From an uncultured Clostridia bacterium (GTDB taxonomy: Bacteria; Bacillota; Clostridia; Oscillospirales; Ruminococcaceae), in assembly GCA_947627205.1 (NCBI GenBank), contig CANQVE010000017.1, forward strand, positions 1 to 40,737: DNA of 40,737 nt. The letters run 5' to 3'. Positions 25,771-34,879 of this stretch are shown here, in pieces; the first letter of the stretch is position 1; the number at the start of each line of letters is the position of its first letter. The position numbers and the translations under genes are program-made. The notes below the pieces were generated by a model. The model saw nothing but the letters and a program-made list of their open reading frames with translations. It did not search any database and had not been told where the DNA came from.

Positions 25771-26937
25771 TCAGTTCTCTTTCAAAAAATCCCTTATGCG
25801 TGAAAACGCGGTTTCAAGGTGCTGTACGGAATATGCGTATGAAACTCTGACAAATCCCTCTCCGCTTTCACCGAAAGCATTTCCGGGAACAACGGCGACC
25901 TTTTTGTCATAAACGAGCTTTTCGCAGAATTCCTCGCTCGACATTCCCGTTGACTTTATACAGGGGAACACATAAAACGCTCCCTCGGGTTCAAAACATT
26001 CAAGCCCCATATCATTGAACGCTTTTACGCAAAGTTTTCTGCGCATATCGTATTCTTCGACCATGTGCGAAACATCGGGCTTGCAGTCCTCTATCGCCTT
26101 TATCGCGGCATATTGGCTTACGGTAGGGCTTGACATAATGCAATATTGATGTAATTTCAGCATTTGCTTTATTATGGGCTGCGGTCCTGCAATATAGCCC
26201 AGCCTCCAGCCCGTCATTGCGTATGCCTTTGAAAATCCGCTTATAACGAGAGTGCGCTCTTTCATGCCGTCGATTTCGGCAATAGAAACGTGCTTTATGC
26301 CGTTATAGGTCATCTCCGCATATATCTCGTCGGAAGCTACTATAATGTTCGTACCCCTTAAAACCTCCGCTATGCTTTCGAGGTCGTTTTTCCTCATAAC
26401 AGCGCCCGTGGGATTGTTCGGATAGGGCAAAACGAGCATTCGCGTCCTGTCGGTTATTTTTTCTTTCAGCGCCTGTGCCGTCAGCCTGAACTTGTCCTCG
26501 GCTTTTGTCACAATCGGCACGGGCGTTCCGCCCATCATTCTCACTATCGGCGAATAGCAAACAAAGCTCGGTTCCGGCACAAGCACCTCGCACCCCGGCT
26601 CTATCAGCGCCCTCACCGCAAGGTCGATAGCCTCCGAGCCTCCGACGGTTATTATTACCTCGCTTTCGGGATCATAATCCGTGTTTATAAAATCATGGAG
26701 ATATCCGCAGACCGATCTTCTCAGCTGCATAAGTCCGCTGTTAGCGGTATAAGCGGTCTTTCCGCGCTCGAGTATGTTTATGGCTTCTTTTCTCACCGTC
26801 CAAGGCGTTTTGAAATCGGGTTCGCCTATGGAAAGCGAGATAACATCGGGAACGTGCTGGGCGATGTCGAAAAATTTCCGAATTCCCGACGGCTGTATAT
26901 CCCTTATTTTCTTTGGGATAATTTCATCATAATTCAT
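25771..26937 (-). CDS. Class I/II PLP-dependent aminotransferase
   Basis: The 388-residue protein is a fold-type I aminotransferase. It has the pyridoxal-phosphate lysine Lys237 in SGFSKAYAMTGWRLGY, the aspartate in SDEIYAE (about 202-208) and PYPNNPTGAV at 171-180. The length and motifs fit the aspartate/aromatic (PatA/AspC-like) group; the amino donor is not clear from sequence. An Lrp-family regulator lies 26 bases upstream on the same strand, a pair often seen in clostridia. Confidence 0.92.
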   Translation of the reverse strand: MNYDEIIPKKIRDIQPSGIRKFFDIAQHVPDVISLSIGEPDFKTPWTVRKEAINILERGKTAYTANSGLMQLRRSVCGYLHDFINTDYDPESEVIITVGGSEAIDLAVRALIEPGCEVLVPEPSFVCYSPIVRMMGGTPVPIVTKAEDKFRLTAQALKEKITDRTRMLVLPYPNNPTGAVMRKNDLESIAEVLRGTNIIVASDEIYAEMTYNGIKHVSIAEIDGMKERTLVISGFSKAYAMTGWRLGYIAGPQPIIKQMLKLHQYCIMSSPTVSQYAAIKAIEDCKPDVSHMVEEYDMRRKLCVKAFNDMGLECFEPEGAFYVFPCIKSTGMSSEEFCEKLVYDKKVAVVPGNAFGESGEGFVRVSYAYSVQHLETAFSRIRDFLKEN

Positions 26938-26963
26938 GTTCTTCTGACCTCTTTGTTAAGCAT

Positions 26964-27449
26964 TTACGGAGACACCATACTTCTGTCGTCGTATTTTTCC
27001 TCGTTGAAGATATGGTGTTTTTCTTTATATCGGCGAAGAATAAAGTGCGTAGCCGTTGAAAGCACGCCGTCAAGCACCGCGAGCCTTTCCGAAACAAACA
27101 GTGCTACATTTCTGAGCGATGTTCCCGAAATAGTGACCATAAGGTCATACGCCCCCGACATAAGATAGACGCTGTCTACCTCGTCAAAGTCCATTATAGT
27201 ATGCGCGAGGTCGTCGAAGCCCCTGTCCTTTATCGGCGTTATTTTAAGCTCAATGACCGCCGTAACTCCGCTGTCGTCCGCTTTTTCTTCGTCGATAATA
27301 GCGGAATATCCGATAATATAGCCCTCGTCTTCGAGCGCCTTTATGCCCTTTGCGACATTTTCTTCCGTTTCGCCCGTCATTGCCGCGATCTCGGCGTTTG
27401 AAAGCCTCGCGTTCTGTCTTAAAAGGTCAAGCAGTTTGTTTTTATCCAT
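26964..27449 (-). CDS. Lrp/AsnC family transcriptional regulator
   Basis: The 161-residue protein has an N-terminal winged helix-turn-helix (about 1-60, with LSNAEIAAMTGETEENVAKGI) and a C-terminal RAM/ACT-like domain (about 75-150) that usually binds amino acids and drives octamer formation. Its place between the DUF711 and aminotransferase genes suggests control of amino-acid metabolism, perhaps of this operon; no operator can be assigned. GGAG precedes the ATG. Confidence 0.92.
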   Translation of the reverse strand: MDKNKLLDLLRQNARLSNAEIAAMTGETEENVAKGIKALEDEGYIIGYSAIIDEEKADDSGVTAVIELKITPIKDRGFDDLAHTIMDFDEVDSVYLMSGAYDLMVTISGTSLRNVALFVSERLAVLDGVLSTATHFILRRYKEKHHIFNEEKYDDRSMVSP

Positions 27450-27480
27450 AATTATCTCCTTTTTATAAAATACGGATCTG

Positions 27481-28845
27481 TCAGTTTTTCAGGCTCTGCA
27501 GCGGAGCGGGTATTCTTCCGCCGCGGGAGATGAATTTAGACGAGCTGAACGGGCTTACTTTCATTACAGGTCCCGAACCGAACAGTCCGCCGAATTCGAG
27601 CGTTTCTCCCTCTTTCATTCCTATCGCGGGGATAACTCTGACTGCCGTTGTCTTTGAGTTTACCATACCTATTGCCGCCTCGTCGGCGATTATTGCAGAG
27701 ATCGTGTCTGCGGGAGTGTCGCCGGGAATGACTATCATATCAAGTCCCACCGAGCAGACCGCCGTCATTGCTTCGAGCTTTTCAACAGAAAGCGAACCCC
27801 TGTTTACCGCGTCTATCATTCCCGCGTCCTCGGAAACGGGGATAAACGCTCCCGAAAGTCCTCCGACATGAGAAGAAGCCATAACGCCGCCTTTTTTGAC
27901 CGCGTCATTCAGCATTGCAAGACATGCAGTAGTACCGTGTGCGCCGCAGCTTTCAAGCCCTATCTCTTCGAGTATATGCGCGACGCTGTCGCCCACAGCA
28001 GGCGTCGGCGCAAGCGAAAGGTCTACTATCCCGAACGGAACGCCGAGCCGTTTTGAGGCTTCGGTGCCTACAAGCTGTCCCATTCTTGTTATCTTAAACG
28101 CCGTCTTTTTTATAACGTCTGCTATCTGAGAAATATTCGCGTCGGGATATTTTTGAAGCGCCGCTCTGACAACTCCCGGCCCCGAAACGCCTACGTTTAT
28201 TTCCGTATCGTATTCGCCTACGCCGTGGAACGCTCCCGCCATAAAAGGGTTATCCTCGGGGGCGTTGCAGAAAACAACTATCTTCGCCGCGCCGAAACAA
28301 TGGTCTGCGGCGGTCTTTTCCGAAGCCTCGCGGATAATTTTTCCCATGAGCGCGACTGCGTCCATGTTTATTCCTGCTTTTGTAGAGCCGATATTTACCG
28401 AAGAACAAACGTTTTTCGTTTCCGCAAGAGCCTCGGGAATACTGTCAATAAGCTCTCTGTCACCCGCCGAAAAACCCTTATGTACAAGCGCCGAATAACC
28501 GCCGATATAGTTTACTCCCGTGCCCTCGGCGACCTTTTGAAGCGTCTTTGCATAGATAACGGGGCTTTGCCCGTTTGCGGAAGAAGCCGCCGAAACGATG
28601 GAAACAGGCGTTACGGAAATGCGCTTGTTTATAATCGGGATACCGTATTGCTTTTCAATATCCTCTCCCGTTTTAACGAGCTTTTCAGCTTTTCTCATCA
28701 TCTTTTCATAGATCTTTTCACAGGCTGTATTCGCGTTTCCGTCTATACAATCGAGAAGCGAAATACCCATGGTTATGGTGCGTATATCAAGATTTTCCTC
28801 CTGTATCATCTTTATGGTCTCAAGAATATCGCCCGTATTTAACAT
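27481..28845 (-). CDS. PFL/DUF711 family protein (UPF0210)
   Basis: The 454-residue protein matches the full length of the UPF0210/DUF711 family, with the N-terminal [29 protein letters not shown] near residue 205 and a glycine-rich C-terminal half ending in [15 protein letters not shown]. The fold is related to pyruvate formate-lyase, but the catalytic role is not established. It follows the ACT-domain gene by 32 bases, the usual pairing (UPF0237-UPF0210), so the ACT protein probably regulates it. Confidence 0.93.
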   Translation of the reverse strand: MLNTGDILETIKMIQEENLDIRTITMGISLLDCIDGNANTACEKIYEKMMRKAEKLVKTGEDIEKQYGIPIINKRISVTPVSIVSAASSANGQSPVIYAKTLQKVAEGTGVNYIGGYSALVHKGFSAGDRELIDSIPEALAETKNVCSSVNIGSTKAGINMDAVALMGKIIREASEKTAADHCFGAAKIVVFCNAPEDNPFMAGAFHGVGEYDTEINVGVSGPGVVRAALQKYPDANISQIADVIKKTAFKITRMGQLVGTEASKRLGVPFGIVDLSLAPTPAVGDSVAHILEEIGLESCGAHGTTACLAMLNDAVKKGGVMASSHVGGLSGAFIPVSEDAGMIDAVNRGSLSVEKLEAMTAVCSVGLDMIVIPGDTPADTISAIIADEAAIGMVNSKTTAVRVIPAIGMKEGETLEFGGLFGSGPVMKVSPFSSSKFISRGGRIPAPLQSLKN

Positions 28846-28877
28846 TGTCCTCTCTTATCCTCCCGAATGTATGTGCA

Positions 28878-29147
28878 TTAAATTTTGTGCATGGAATTAA
28901 AAATGTCCTCATGCATAACGTGTACCTGCAAATTCATCTCTGTGCCTGTCGCTTTGAGCTTATCGGCAAAATCGGCATAGTCCGTCGAAAGCCTGCTTAT
29001 GTCAATAAGCATGGTCATCGCAAACAGATCCTGCATAATAGTCTGCGTAACGTCCATAACGTTCGCGCTGTACTCAGCACATATACCGCTTATCTTTGCA
29101 AGGATACCGACAGTGTCCTTTCCTATTACAGCCACAACCGCTCTCAT
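28878..29147 (-). CDS. ACT domain protein (UPF0237)
   Basis: The protein has 89 residues from the ATG at 29147, which follows AGGAGG at ideal spacing; an upstream in-frame extension has no such site. It is a single ACT domain (RAVVAVIGKDTVGILAKIS...), the small-ligand-sensing fold of amino-acid metabolism, in the UPF0237 form paired with DUF711 proteins. It is the first gene of the long minus-strand series. Confidence 0.93.
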   Translation of the reverse strand: MRAVVAVIGKDTVGILAKISGICAEYSANVMDVTQTIMQDLFAMTMLIDISRLSTDYADFADKLKATGTEMNLQVHVMHEDIFNSMHKI

Positions 29148-29182
29148 ACTTTTTCCTCCTGAAAAAACAGTCAAATTGTCCA

Positions 29183-29211
29183 AAAAAAACCTGCATATCT
29201 GTGGTTTTTTT
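29183..29211 (-). promoter_or_regulatory. Leader hairpin of A and T runs before the ACT gene
   Basis: AAAAAAACC (29183-29191) pairs with GGTTTTTTT (29203-29211) around an 11-nt loop. In the minus-strand transcript it begins about nine bases after the predicted start and ends in a run of eight U. It may protect the 5' end or attenuate; only two G-C pairs make termination doubtful. Confidence 0.4.
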
Positions 29212-29226
29212 ATGGGTTCTACTCTT

Positions 29227-29255
29227 ATTATACTAAAAATTTATAAAAAAGTAAA
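29227..29255 (-). promoter_or_regulatory. Promoter of the ACT-DUF711 operon
   Basis: The minus strand has TTTACT (29250-29255), a 17-bp spacer and TATAAT (29227-29232), giving a start near 29220. It is back to back with the uvrC promoter. Confidence 0.75.
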
Positions 29256-29262
29256 TATATTC

Positions 29263-29291
29263 TGGACAAATTTAATTTTTTGTGATAAAAT
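29263..29291 (+). promoter_or_regulatory. Promoter of the uvrC operon (extended -10)
   Basis: The plus strand has TGGACA (29263-29268), a 17-bp spacer and TAAAAT (29286-29291) preceded by TGA, an extended -10. I see no GAAC-N4-GTTC LexA box, so SOS control of uvrC is not supported here. Confidence 0.75.
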
Positions 29292-29366
29292 AATAAATAT
29301 AAGGAAAAATTAATGTGATTTATGTACACTTTTTTCTAATGTGAATAATTTTTGAGGTGTCAGACC

Positions 29367-31187
29367 TTGAACGAACATCTTCCTGCTCTCCGCGATAAAT
29401 CAAACAGGCTTCCGCTTTTGCCCGGAGTTTACCTCATGAAAGACAAAAACGGGAAAATAATCTACGTCGGAAAAGCAAAAGCTCTTAAAAACCGCGTTAC
29501 GACATATTTCCACCATAACTCTCAGCATACCGCAAAAACGCTGAAACTAGTGGATAATATCGCGGATTTCGATTTTATTGTGACACAGACGGAGCTTGAC
29601 GCGCTGGTGCTTGAATGCAGTCTTATAAAGCTCCACCAGCCCAAGTACAATATCCTTTTAAAGGACGTAAAGGGTTATAATTATATAAAGATCTCAAAAG
29701 AAGAATTCCCGAGGATATCATATTCCTTTAATACCGACGATAAGAACGCCGAGTATATCGGTCCCTTTACGAGCGGATACACGATAAAAAACGCCGTTGA
29801 GGAAACAAACACGGTCTTTATGCTCCCGACCTGCCGAAGAAAATTTCCGAGAGATTTTGGGAAAGAGCGCCCCTGCCTTAATCATCATATAAAAAAATGC
29901 ATGGGCGTATGCGAGGGGAAAATTTCCTCGGAGGAATATAAAAAGATAGTTGATGAAGCCGTAAAGTATCTGAAAAGCGGAAACAAGGCGAGCGTTGCGG
30001 AACTTACAGAAGAAATGGAAAAGGCGGCGGAAAACCTTGAGTTTGAAAAAGCCGCGCGGCTGCGCGACAGGATTGCCGCTATTTCGAGGCTGTCAGCAAG
30101 GCAGAAGATACTCGGCGAGAAAACCGACACGGATATTGTCGCGCTTTCGCAGAATATAGGTCAGGCGTCGGTGGCGGTGATAAAATACCGCGGGGGCAGG
30201 CTCGTGGATAAGGAAAATTTTTTTATCGGCGAGGAATACGAGGGCGCAGAAATGCGCAGGGATTTCCTCCTGAACTATTATTCGGGAAACGACGACGTTC
30301 CCAAAGAGATAGTCATTGACGAAGAGCCGAACGACAGCGAGCTTCTGGCCGAGCTTTTAAAAGAGCAGAACAAGCGCAATGTTAAAATAACCGTTCCGCA
30401 AAGGGGCGAGGGAGCCGCGCAGATAGCTCTTGCAAAAAAGAACGCGGGCGAGTATTTGGCTCTCAGAACGGGAAGAACGGCTAAAGAAATTTCCGCGCTT
30501 GAAGACTTAAAGACATTGCTCGGTCTTGACAAGATACCCGATATCATCGAGAGCTATGATATTTCAAACTTCGGGGAAACGGGCGTTGTCGGAGGAATGA
30601 TAGTTTACAGAAACGGCAGACCGTTTAAGGCGGGATACCGAAAATTTGCGATAAAAACCGTAAACGGGCAGAACGACTACGCCTGTATGCAGGAAGTATT
30701 AAGGCGCAGAATGACGCGGTATATAGAGGGCGACGAGGATTTTTCGCCGCTGCCCGACCTTATTCTTCTTGACGGAGGAAAGGGGCATATCGCCGCGGTT
30801 TCGGAAGTTCTTGACGAGCTGAAGATAGATGTTCCGCTGTTCGGTCTTGTAAAGGACAGCAAGCACCGCACCCGCGCTATAGCCAAAGAGGGCGGAGAAA
30901 TCGAGATAAAATCGAACCGCGCGCTGTTTGCACTGCTTACGAATATACAGGACGAGGTACACCGCTTTTCGATAACGTTCCAGCGCGTTCGTCACAAGCA
31001 GAAAACGTATGAAATGGAGCTTACCGAAATAAAAGGCATAGGCGAAGCGAAAGCGCGCGCGCTTTTGAAAGAGTTTAAAACAAAAGCCGCCATAAAAGAA
31101 GCAAGCGCCGAGGAGCTTAGAAAAACCGCGAAGATAAGCGAGGAAAAAGCAAAAGAGCTTTACGGCTTTATTCAGGAAAGATTTTGA
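29367..31187 (+). CDS. uvrC: Excinuclease ABC subunit C
   Basis: The protein has 606 residues starting at TTG 29367, preceded by GAGGTG seven bases away; an in-frame TTG five codons upstream overlaps that site. It has the GIY-YIG nuclease (PGVYLMKDKNGKIIYVGKAK), the UVR motif (EKAAENLEFEKAARLRD, near residue 210), the RNase H-like C-terminal nuclease (SYDISNFGETGVVGGM, LLDGGKGH) and a terminal helix-hairpin-helix. UvrC cuts both sides of DNA lesions marked by UvrA and UvrB. It heads the uvrC-rsmD-coaD operon. Confidence 0.97.
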   Translation: MNEHLPALRDKSNRLPLLPGVYLMKDKNGKIIYVGKAKALKNRVTTYFHHNSQHTAKTLKLVDNIADFDFIVTQTELDALVLECSLIKLHQPKYNILLKDVKGYNYIKISKEEFPRISYSFNTDDKNAEYIGPFTSGYTIKNAVEETNTVFMLPTCRRKFPRDFGKERPCLNHHIKKCMGVCEGKISSEEYKKIVDEAVKYLKSGNKASVAELTEEMEKAAENLEFEKAARLRDRIAAISRLSARQKILGEKTDTDIVALSQNIGQASVAVIKYRGGRLVDKENFFIGEEYEGAEMRRDFLLNYYSGNDDVPKEIVIDEEPNDSELLAELLKEQNKRNVKITVPQRGEGAAQIALAKKNAGEYLALRTGRTAKEISALEDLKTLLGLDKIPDIIESYDISNFGETGVVGGMIVYRNGRPFKAGYRKFAIKTVNGQNDYACMQEVLRRRMTRYIEGDEDFSPLPDLILLDGGKGHIAAVSEVLDELKIDVPLFGLVKDSKHRTRAIAKEGGEIEIKSNRALFALLTNIQDEVHRFSITFQRVRHKQKTYEMELTEIKGIGEAKARALLKEFKTKAAIKEASAEELRKTAKISEEKAKELYGFIQERF

Positions 31188-31210
31188 CTTTTTACACAAA
31201 AAGGTGAGAT

Positions 31211-31771
31211 ATGAGAGTTATTACGGGAAAAGCAAAGGGGCTGAAACTTAATACCGTAGAGGGTACGGATACAGTAAGACCTACTCTTGACAGCGTTAAA
31301 GAAGCGATGTTCAGCGCTATTCAGTTCGATATTGAGGGAGCAAACGTTCTCGATCTGTTTGCGGGGAGCGGACAGCTCGGTATCGAAGCGATAAGCAGAG
31401 GCGCGAAAAAAGCTGTCTTTGTGGACAGCTCGGCGGTGTCGGTAAAAGTTTTAAGGCAGAATGTCGAATGGGTTAAGTTCGGGGAATATTCGACGATAGT
31501 TCAAAAGCCGTTTGCGGCGTTTCTGAAAAGCACATCGGAGGTTTTCGACATTGCGTTTCTTGATCCGCCGTACCGATGCGGGCTTATAGGAAAAGCTCTG
31601 CCGCTGCTTGAGCCGAAAATGTCGGAAAGAGGGATTATCATCTGCGAACACGAAGCCGAATGTAATCTGCCGAAAAAGCTCGGACGGTTTGAAATCGTGA
31701 GAGTTTTAAGGCATGTAGGGCTTAGCGTTTCGATCTACCGTATCCCGAAAAATGAGGAGGACGAAATATGA
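31211..31771 (+). CDS. rsmD: 16S rRNA (guanine966-N2)-methyltransferase
   Basis: The 186-residue protein has the S-adenosylmethionine-binding loop LDLFAGSGQLG at 47-57 and the catalytic DPPY at 118-121, with the N-terminal MRVITGKAKG typical of RsmD. It methylates guanine 966 in the head of the small ribosomal subunit. The stop overlaps the coaD start in ATGA, the usual coupled pair. Confidence 0.96.
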   Translation: MRVITGKAKGLKLNTVEGTDTVRPTLDSVKEAMFSAIQFDIEGANVLDLFAGSGQLGIEAISRGAKKAVFVDSSAVSVKVLRQNVEWVKFGEYSTIVQKPFAAFLKSTSEVFDIAFLDPPYRCGLIGKALPLLEPKMSERGIIICEHEAECNLPKKLGRFEIVRVLRHVGLSVSIYRIPKNEEDEI

Positions 31772-32295
31772 AAACAGCTATTTATCCGGGAAGTTTCGAT
31801 CCCTGTACAAACGGACATCTTGACATAATAAAGCGAGCCTCGACAATGTTCGACAAGCTCATTGTCGTTGTGCTTATAAACCCGCTCAAAAGCTACAGTT
31901 TTTCAATTTCCGAGCGCAGAGCGCTTCTTGAAAAGGCTACAATGGATATGAAAAATATTGAGATAGACAGCTATGACGGGCTGTTGGCGGATTATTTCAC
32001 ACAGCGCTCGGACGTTGACGTTATAGTAAAAGGACTGAGAGCTACATCGGACTTTGAGTATGAATTTCAGATGGCTCATACAAACAAGGATCTCAATCCC
32101 CGCGCGGAAACGGTGTTTATCCCCGCGAGCGCGAATACAACGTTCATTTCGTCAAGTATGGTAAAGCAGGTTGCAATGTTCGGCGGAGATCTTTCAAAAT
32201 ACGTTCCGTCGGTAATACATAAGGAAATAAGCACAAGGCTAAAAGCCGAATTCGAGGAGAAAAAACGTCTTGCGGCATTAAAGCAGGACTTGTAA
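31768..32295 (+). CDS. coaD: Phosphopantetheine adenylyltransferase
   Basis: The 175-residue protein belongs to the nucleotidyltransferase superfamily. It has GSFDPCTNGH at 8-17 (the HxGH-like motif, His17) and ISSSMVK at 127-133. It transfers AMP from ATP to 4'-phosphopantetheine, the step before the last in CoA synthesis. Its start overlaps rsmD by four bases, and GGAGGA lies just before the ATG. Confidence 0.97.
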   Translation: MKTAIYPGSFDPCTNGHLDIIKRASTMFDKLIVVVLINPLKSYSFSISERRALLEKATMDMKNIEIDSYDGLLADYFTQRSDVDVIVKGLRATSDFEYEFQMAHTNKDLNPRAETVFIPASANTTFISSSMVKQVAMFGGDLSKYVPSVIHKEISTRLKAEFEEKKRLAALKQDL

Positions 32296-32316
32296 ATATT
32301 TAAAGGGGGAATAGTT

Positions 32317-32817
32317 ATGCAAAACTCATATTCAATTCAGGAACTTATCGACGCACTTGACGATGTTGTAAACTCAGCAACGCCCGTTCCGTTCGGAAAG
32401 AAAAGTATGGTAGACGTCGGAAAAATAAGCGAGATCATAAGCGATATGCGAATGGCTCTGCCTATGGAAATACGTCAGGCGCAAAAGGTCGTTGAGGACA
32501 AGAACAGTATTGTCGGCGACGCAGAGCGCGAGGCTGAAAGCATAATCAGAAAGGCAGAGGAGCGCCGAAATCAGCTTATCGACGAATCGGAAATACTTAA
32601 AGAAGCACGCCGCCGCGCGACAGAAGTCATAGGGAGCGCCGAGGCGCAATGCTCCGATCTTCGCGCATCTACCGACGCTTTTGCGGACAAAATGCTTATG
32701 CGGATAGAAGAGCTTCTTCAGAGAGATCTGAACGATATACGCATACTGCGCCAGAATATCACTGCTCCCGTATCACAGCAATCATCGGTACAGCCGCCCG
32801 AAAAGCCGGGAGTGTAA
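32317..32817 (+). CDS. Coiled-coil protein of unknown function, downstream of coaD
   Basis: The 166-residue protein has no signal peptide or membrane segment. A structured N terminus (YSIQELIDALDDVV...) is followed by a long charged coiled coil (about 50-145, rich in Glu, Arg and Ala) and a Pro/Gln-rich tail. Similar clostridial proteins after coaD are often loosely labelled ATPase, but no nucleotide-binding motif is visible. A DivIVA-like or scaffold role is possible but not shown. GGGGGA precedes the ATG; a terminator follows. Confidence 0.8.
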   Translation: MQNSYSIQELIDALDDVVNSATPVPFGKKSMVDVGKISEIISDMRMALPMEIRQAQKVVEDKNSIVGDAEREAESIIRKAEERRNQLIDESEILKEARRRATEVIGSAEAQCSDLRASTDAFADKMLMRIEELLQRDLNDIRILRQNITAPVSQQSSVQPPEKPGV

Positions 32818-32838
32818 ATAGAAAACGGTAATGCAGAA

Positions 32839-32875
32839 AGGGTTTCCGATTGTTTTCGGAAACCCTCTTTATTTT
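32839..32875 (+). terminator. Rho-independent terminator of the uvrC-coaD operon
   Basis: AGGGTTTCCGA (32839-32849) and TCGGAAACCCT (32856-32866) form a perfect 11-bp stem followed by CTTTATTTT. It sits 21 bases after the coiled-coil gene and also faces the convergent TPM gene, where the T tract is weaker. Confidence 0.92.
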
Positions 32876-32885
32876 AGTATAGGCG

Positions 32886-33776
32886 TTATCTGTGGTGGCC
32901 GCCGCTGTGATGACCGCCGCCTCCTCCGCTGTGACCGCCGCCTCCGCTTCTGCCGCCCGAAGATGACGAGGTATCTATTCGATGGCTGGTGGTATATTCG
33001 CGTATGAACCTGTCTTCGCTTCCGACGATATTCTTTCTGTTTTTGTCAATATACTGTGCCGCGCTTATAGGTGCTTTCTTTGAATACGATCTCTTTGTGT
33101 TTGTAAAGATAACGAACGCTACTATTGCGCCTATTATAAGCCCGATGAATAACATTCCTATATGTTCCACAATAAACTCCTGAACTCCTATCCAGAACGC
33201 ATTGGCAGGATCTCCGTATCTTTCAAGAGCATTGCAGAAATTCATACAGCCTATATAATAGCTTGCAGAGCTGTAATCCTTATAAACATTCGGCTCGCTC
33301 GGAAGATCCGACTTTACATTGTGGCTCAGAAGAGCGTCGTAGATCCTGTCCCAGATTTTTTGCGACCTTTCGTAATAAAGCTCGTCGGCTTTGCCATACA
33401 TGTACATATCGTCCTGGGCGTATGTATATTCGGGCTTGTCGTGGGAATTGAACAAAAGCAGGACGATAGAATCGCTGTACTCTCCGAAGTTTTCATTGCA
33501 GAAATTTTCCGAATACACTTCATGACTTATATGATGTCCGTTTGAATTTAAAAGCTCGGCGGTTATGACAATGCCGATATTTATACCGACCTTTTGCGAC
33601 ACCTCGACGAGCTTTGCTGAGATAGCGTCTTCTTCCGCTTCTGTAAGGCAATTGTCCAAATCGGAAAGCACTGTTTTGTACGTCTCGGCTTCTGCCTTAA
33701 AACCAAACAACGGGAACAGCAGAATGACTACAGCCAAAATTGCACACAAAACCGCACGGGGTTTTATTTTAGCCAA
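32886..33776 (-). CDS. TPM domain protein with Gly/His-rich tail
   Basis: The 296-residue protein has a signal peptide (about 1-31), a TPM-like domain (about 33-175, with SDLDNCLTEAEEDAISAKL and IVLLLFNSHD), one membrane segment (about 205-228), and a Gly/His/Ser tail from 270 on with seven histidines. TPM proteins are anchored with the domain outside; some act in photosystem repair or envelope upkeep, but their role in clostridia is unknown. The start is TTG at 33776, with AGGGGG eight bases before it, inside the last codons of the zinc-ribbon gene (8-base overlap), so the two are coupled. The histidines suggest metal binding; that is inference. Confidence 0.85.
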   Translation of the reverse strand: MAKIKPRAVLCAILAVVILLFPLFGFKAEAETYKTVLSDLDNCLTEAEEDAISAKLVEVSQKVGINIGIVITAELLNSNGHHISHEVYSENFCNENFGEYSDSIVLLLFNSHDKPEYTYAQDDMYMYGKADELYYERSQKIWDRIYDALLSHNVKSDLPSEPNVYKDYSSASYYIGCMNFCNALERYGDPANAFWIGVQEFIVEHIGMLFIGLIIGAIVAFVIFTNTKRSYSKKAPISAAQYIDKNRKNIVGSEDRFIREYTTSHRIDTSSSSGGRSGGGGHSGGGGGHHSGGHHR

Positions 33777-34860
33777 AGAGCATACCCCCTATCAAAAAGA
33801 CAACTATCGCCACGGCAAGGCATATCGCCGCCGAAACAAGACCGAGCTTCAAACCGCTGACGGGGAGCTGTCCGAAAGTAAGTCCCGTCTGTCCGTTTAT
33901 TACAAACGAATAGTCCTTTCCCTTATACTGATAATTCAAGAACCACACGGGAAGAAGCGCGTATACATACTGCGCGTTGCGGTAGCTCGTGTTTATCTGA
34001 ACGGATTCGAGACTGGAATAATTCACGGCGGTTTTTTTAAGCTCCGCTTCGGAGGCTTCTCTGACGCGCTGGTCTATTCTCTGAGCCGCCTCTTCTTTCT
34101 TTACGTCATATTTTTCTGCGGGACAGCCCGACAGATAGGACATTGAAAACGGCTTTATTCCCGTATAGTTAAACGGCTCTATGCTTTCCATAAGCCCGTC
34201 GTCTATTCTTTTGGAACCATCGCAGGGAACTCTTATAAACGCAAGCTCCATTTCTCTTTGGACATCATATTCTTTCGTGTTTGTATAGCGGTAGTTTCCG
34301 CTGGTCCAGGATCTGACCTTTTTCCCGATAGCTTTTAGCCTTGCGTCTACAAGCCCGCTTTTGAGCCAATAAGGGACATAAAGCCGGGAAAGGTTGTTTA
34401 TCTGTGCTTCGGAAGTGAAATCTTTCGGCAGGAAAAATTTGCCCCTTGTAAAATCATCGAATTTCGCACGTGCCTGTTCTTTCGTAACGGCAAACGGAAT
34501 AAGCACATCGGGCTTAAATTCTCCCGAAAGTCTTCCCGAAAGCACTACGGGCGTATGGCAGAAATGACATCTTGTAGAAGATGTGAGCGAATCGCATATA
34601 ACTCCCGCTCCGCAGTTAGGGCAGCTGTAAAGTGCGCTCTGCCCCGAAAATTCCTCCTGTATAGCCTGGTCTTCGGTGAGTTCGGGTTCTGCTCCCTCAA
34701 GGTCAACTTTTTCGTCGCGTTTTCCGAAAATATCTTCAATCTCTTTGTCGGTGAAAGTGCTGTCGCAGTAAAAGCACTTGAACTTTCCCGAATGTGCGTC
34801 AAATTCAAGCGGAGCGTTACAGTTAGGACATTGATATGTAACGGTCTGGACGCTGTCCAT
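33769..34860 (-). CDS. Double zinc-ribbon membrane protein (TFIIB-type zinc ribbon)
   Basis: The 363-residue protein has two zinc ribbons, Cys11-Cys14/Cys29-Cys32 and Cys80-Cys83/Cys98-Cys101, a middle alpha/beta region (about 110-320) with RLYVPYWLKSG and YALLPVWFLNYQYKGKDY, and a single C-terminal membrane segment (about 337-360). The ribbons lie in the cytoplasm if the tail is inserted C-terminally. This family often sits beside TPM or band-7 (virion core SPFH) genes in Firmicutes; the function is unknown. It overlaps the TPM gene. Confidence 0.85.
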   Translation of the reverse strand: MDSVQTVTYQCPNCNAPLEFDAHSGKFKCFYCDSTFTDKEIEDIFGKRDEKVDLEGAEPELTEDQAIQEEFSGQSALYSCPNCGAGVICDSLTSSTRCHFCHTPVVLSGRLSGEFKPDVLIPFAVTKEQARAKFDDFTRGKFFLPKDFTSEAQINNLSRLYVPYWLKSGLVDARLKAIGKKVRSWTSGNYRYTNTKEYDVQREMELAFIRVPCDGSKRIDDGLMESIEPFNYTGIKPFSMSYLSGCPAEKYDVKKEEAAQRIDQRVREASEAELKKTAVNYSSLESVQINTSYRNAQYVYALLPVWFLNYQYKGKDYSFVINGQTGLTFGQLPVSGLKLGLVSAAICLAVAIVVFLIGGMLFG

Positions 34861-34879
34861 GGTTCATCTTCCTTTCGTA

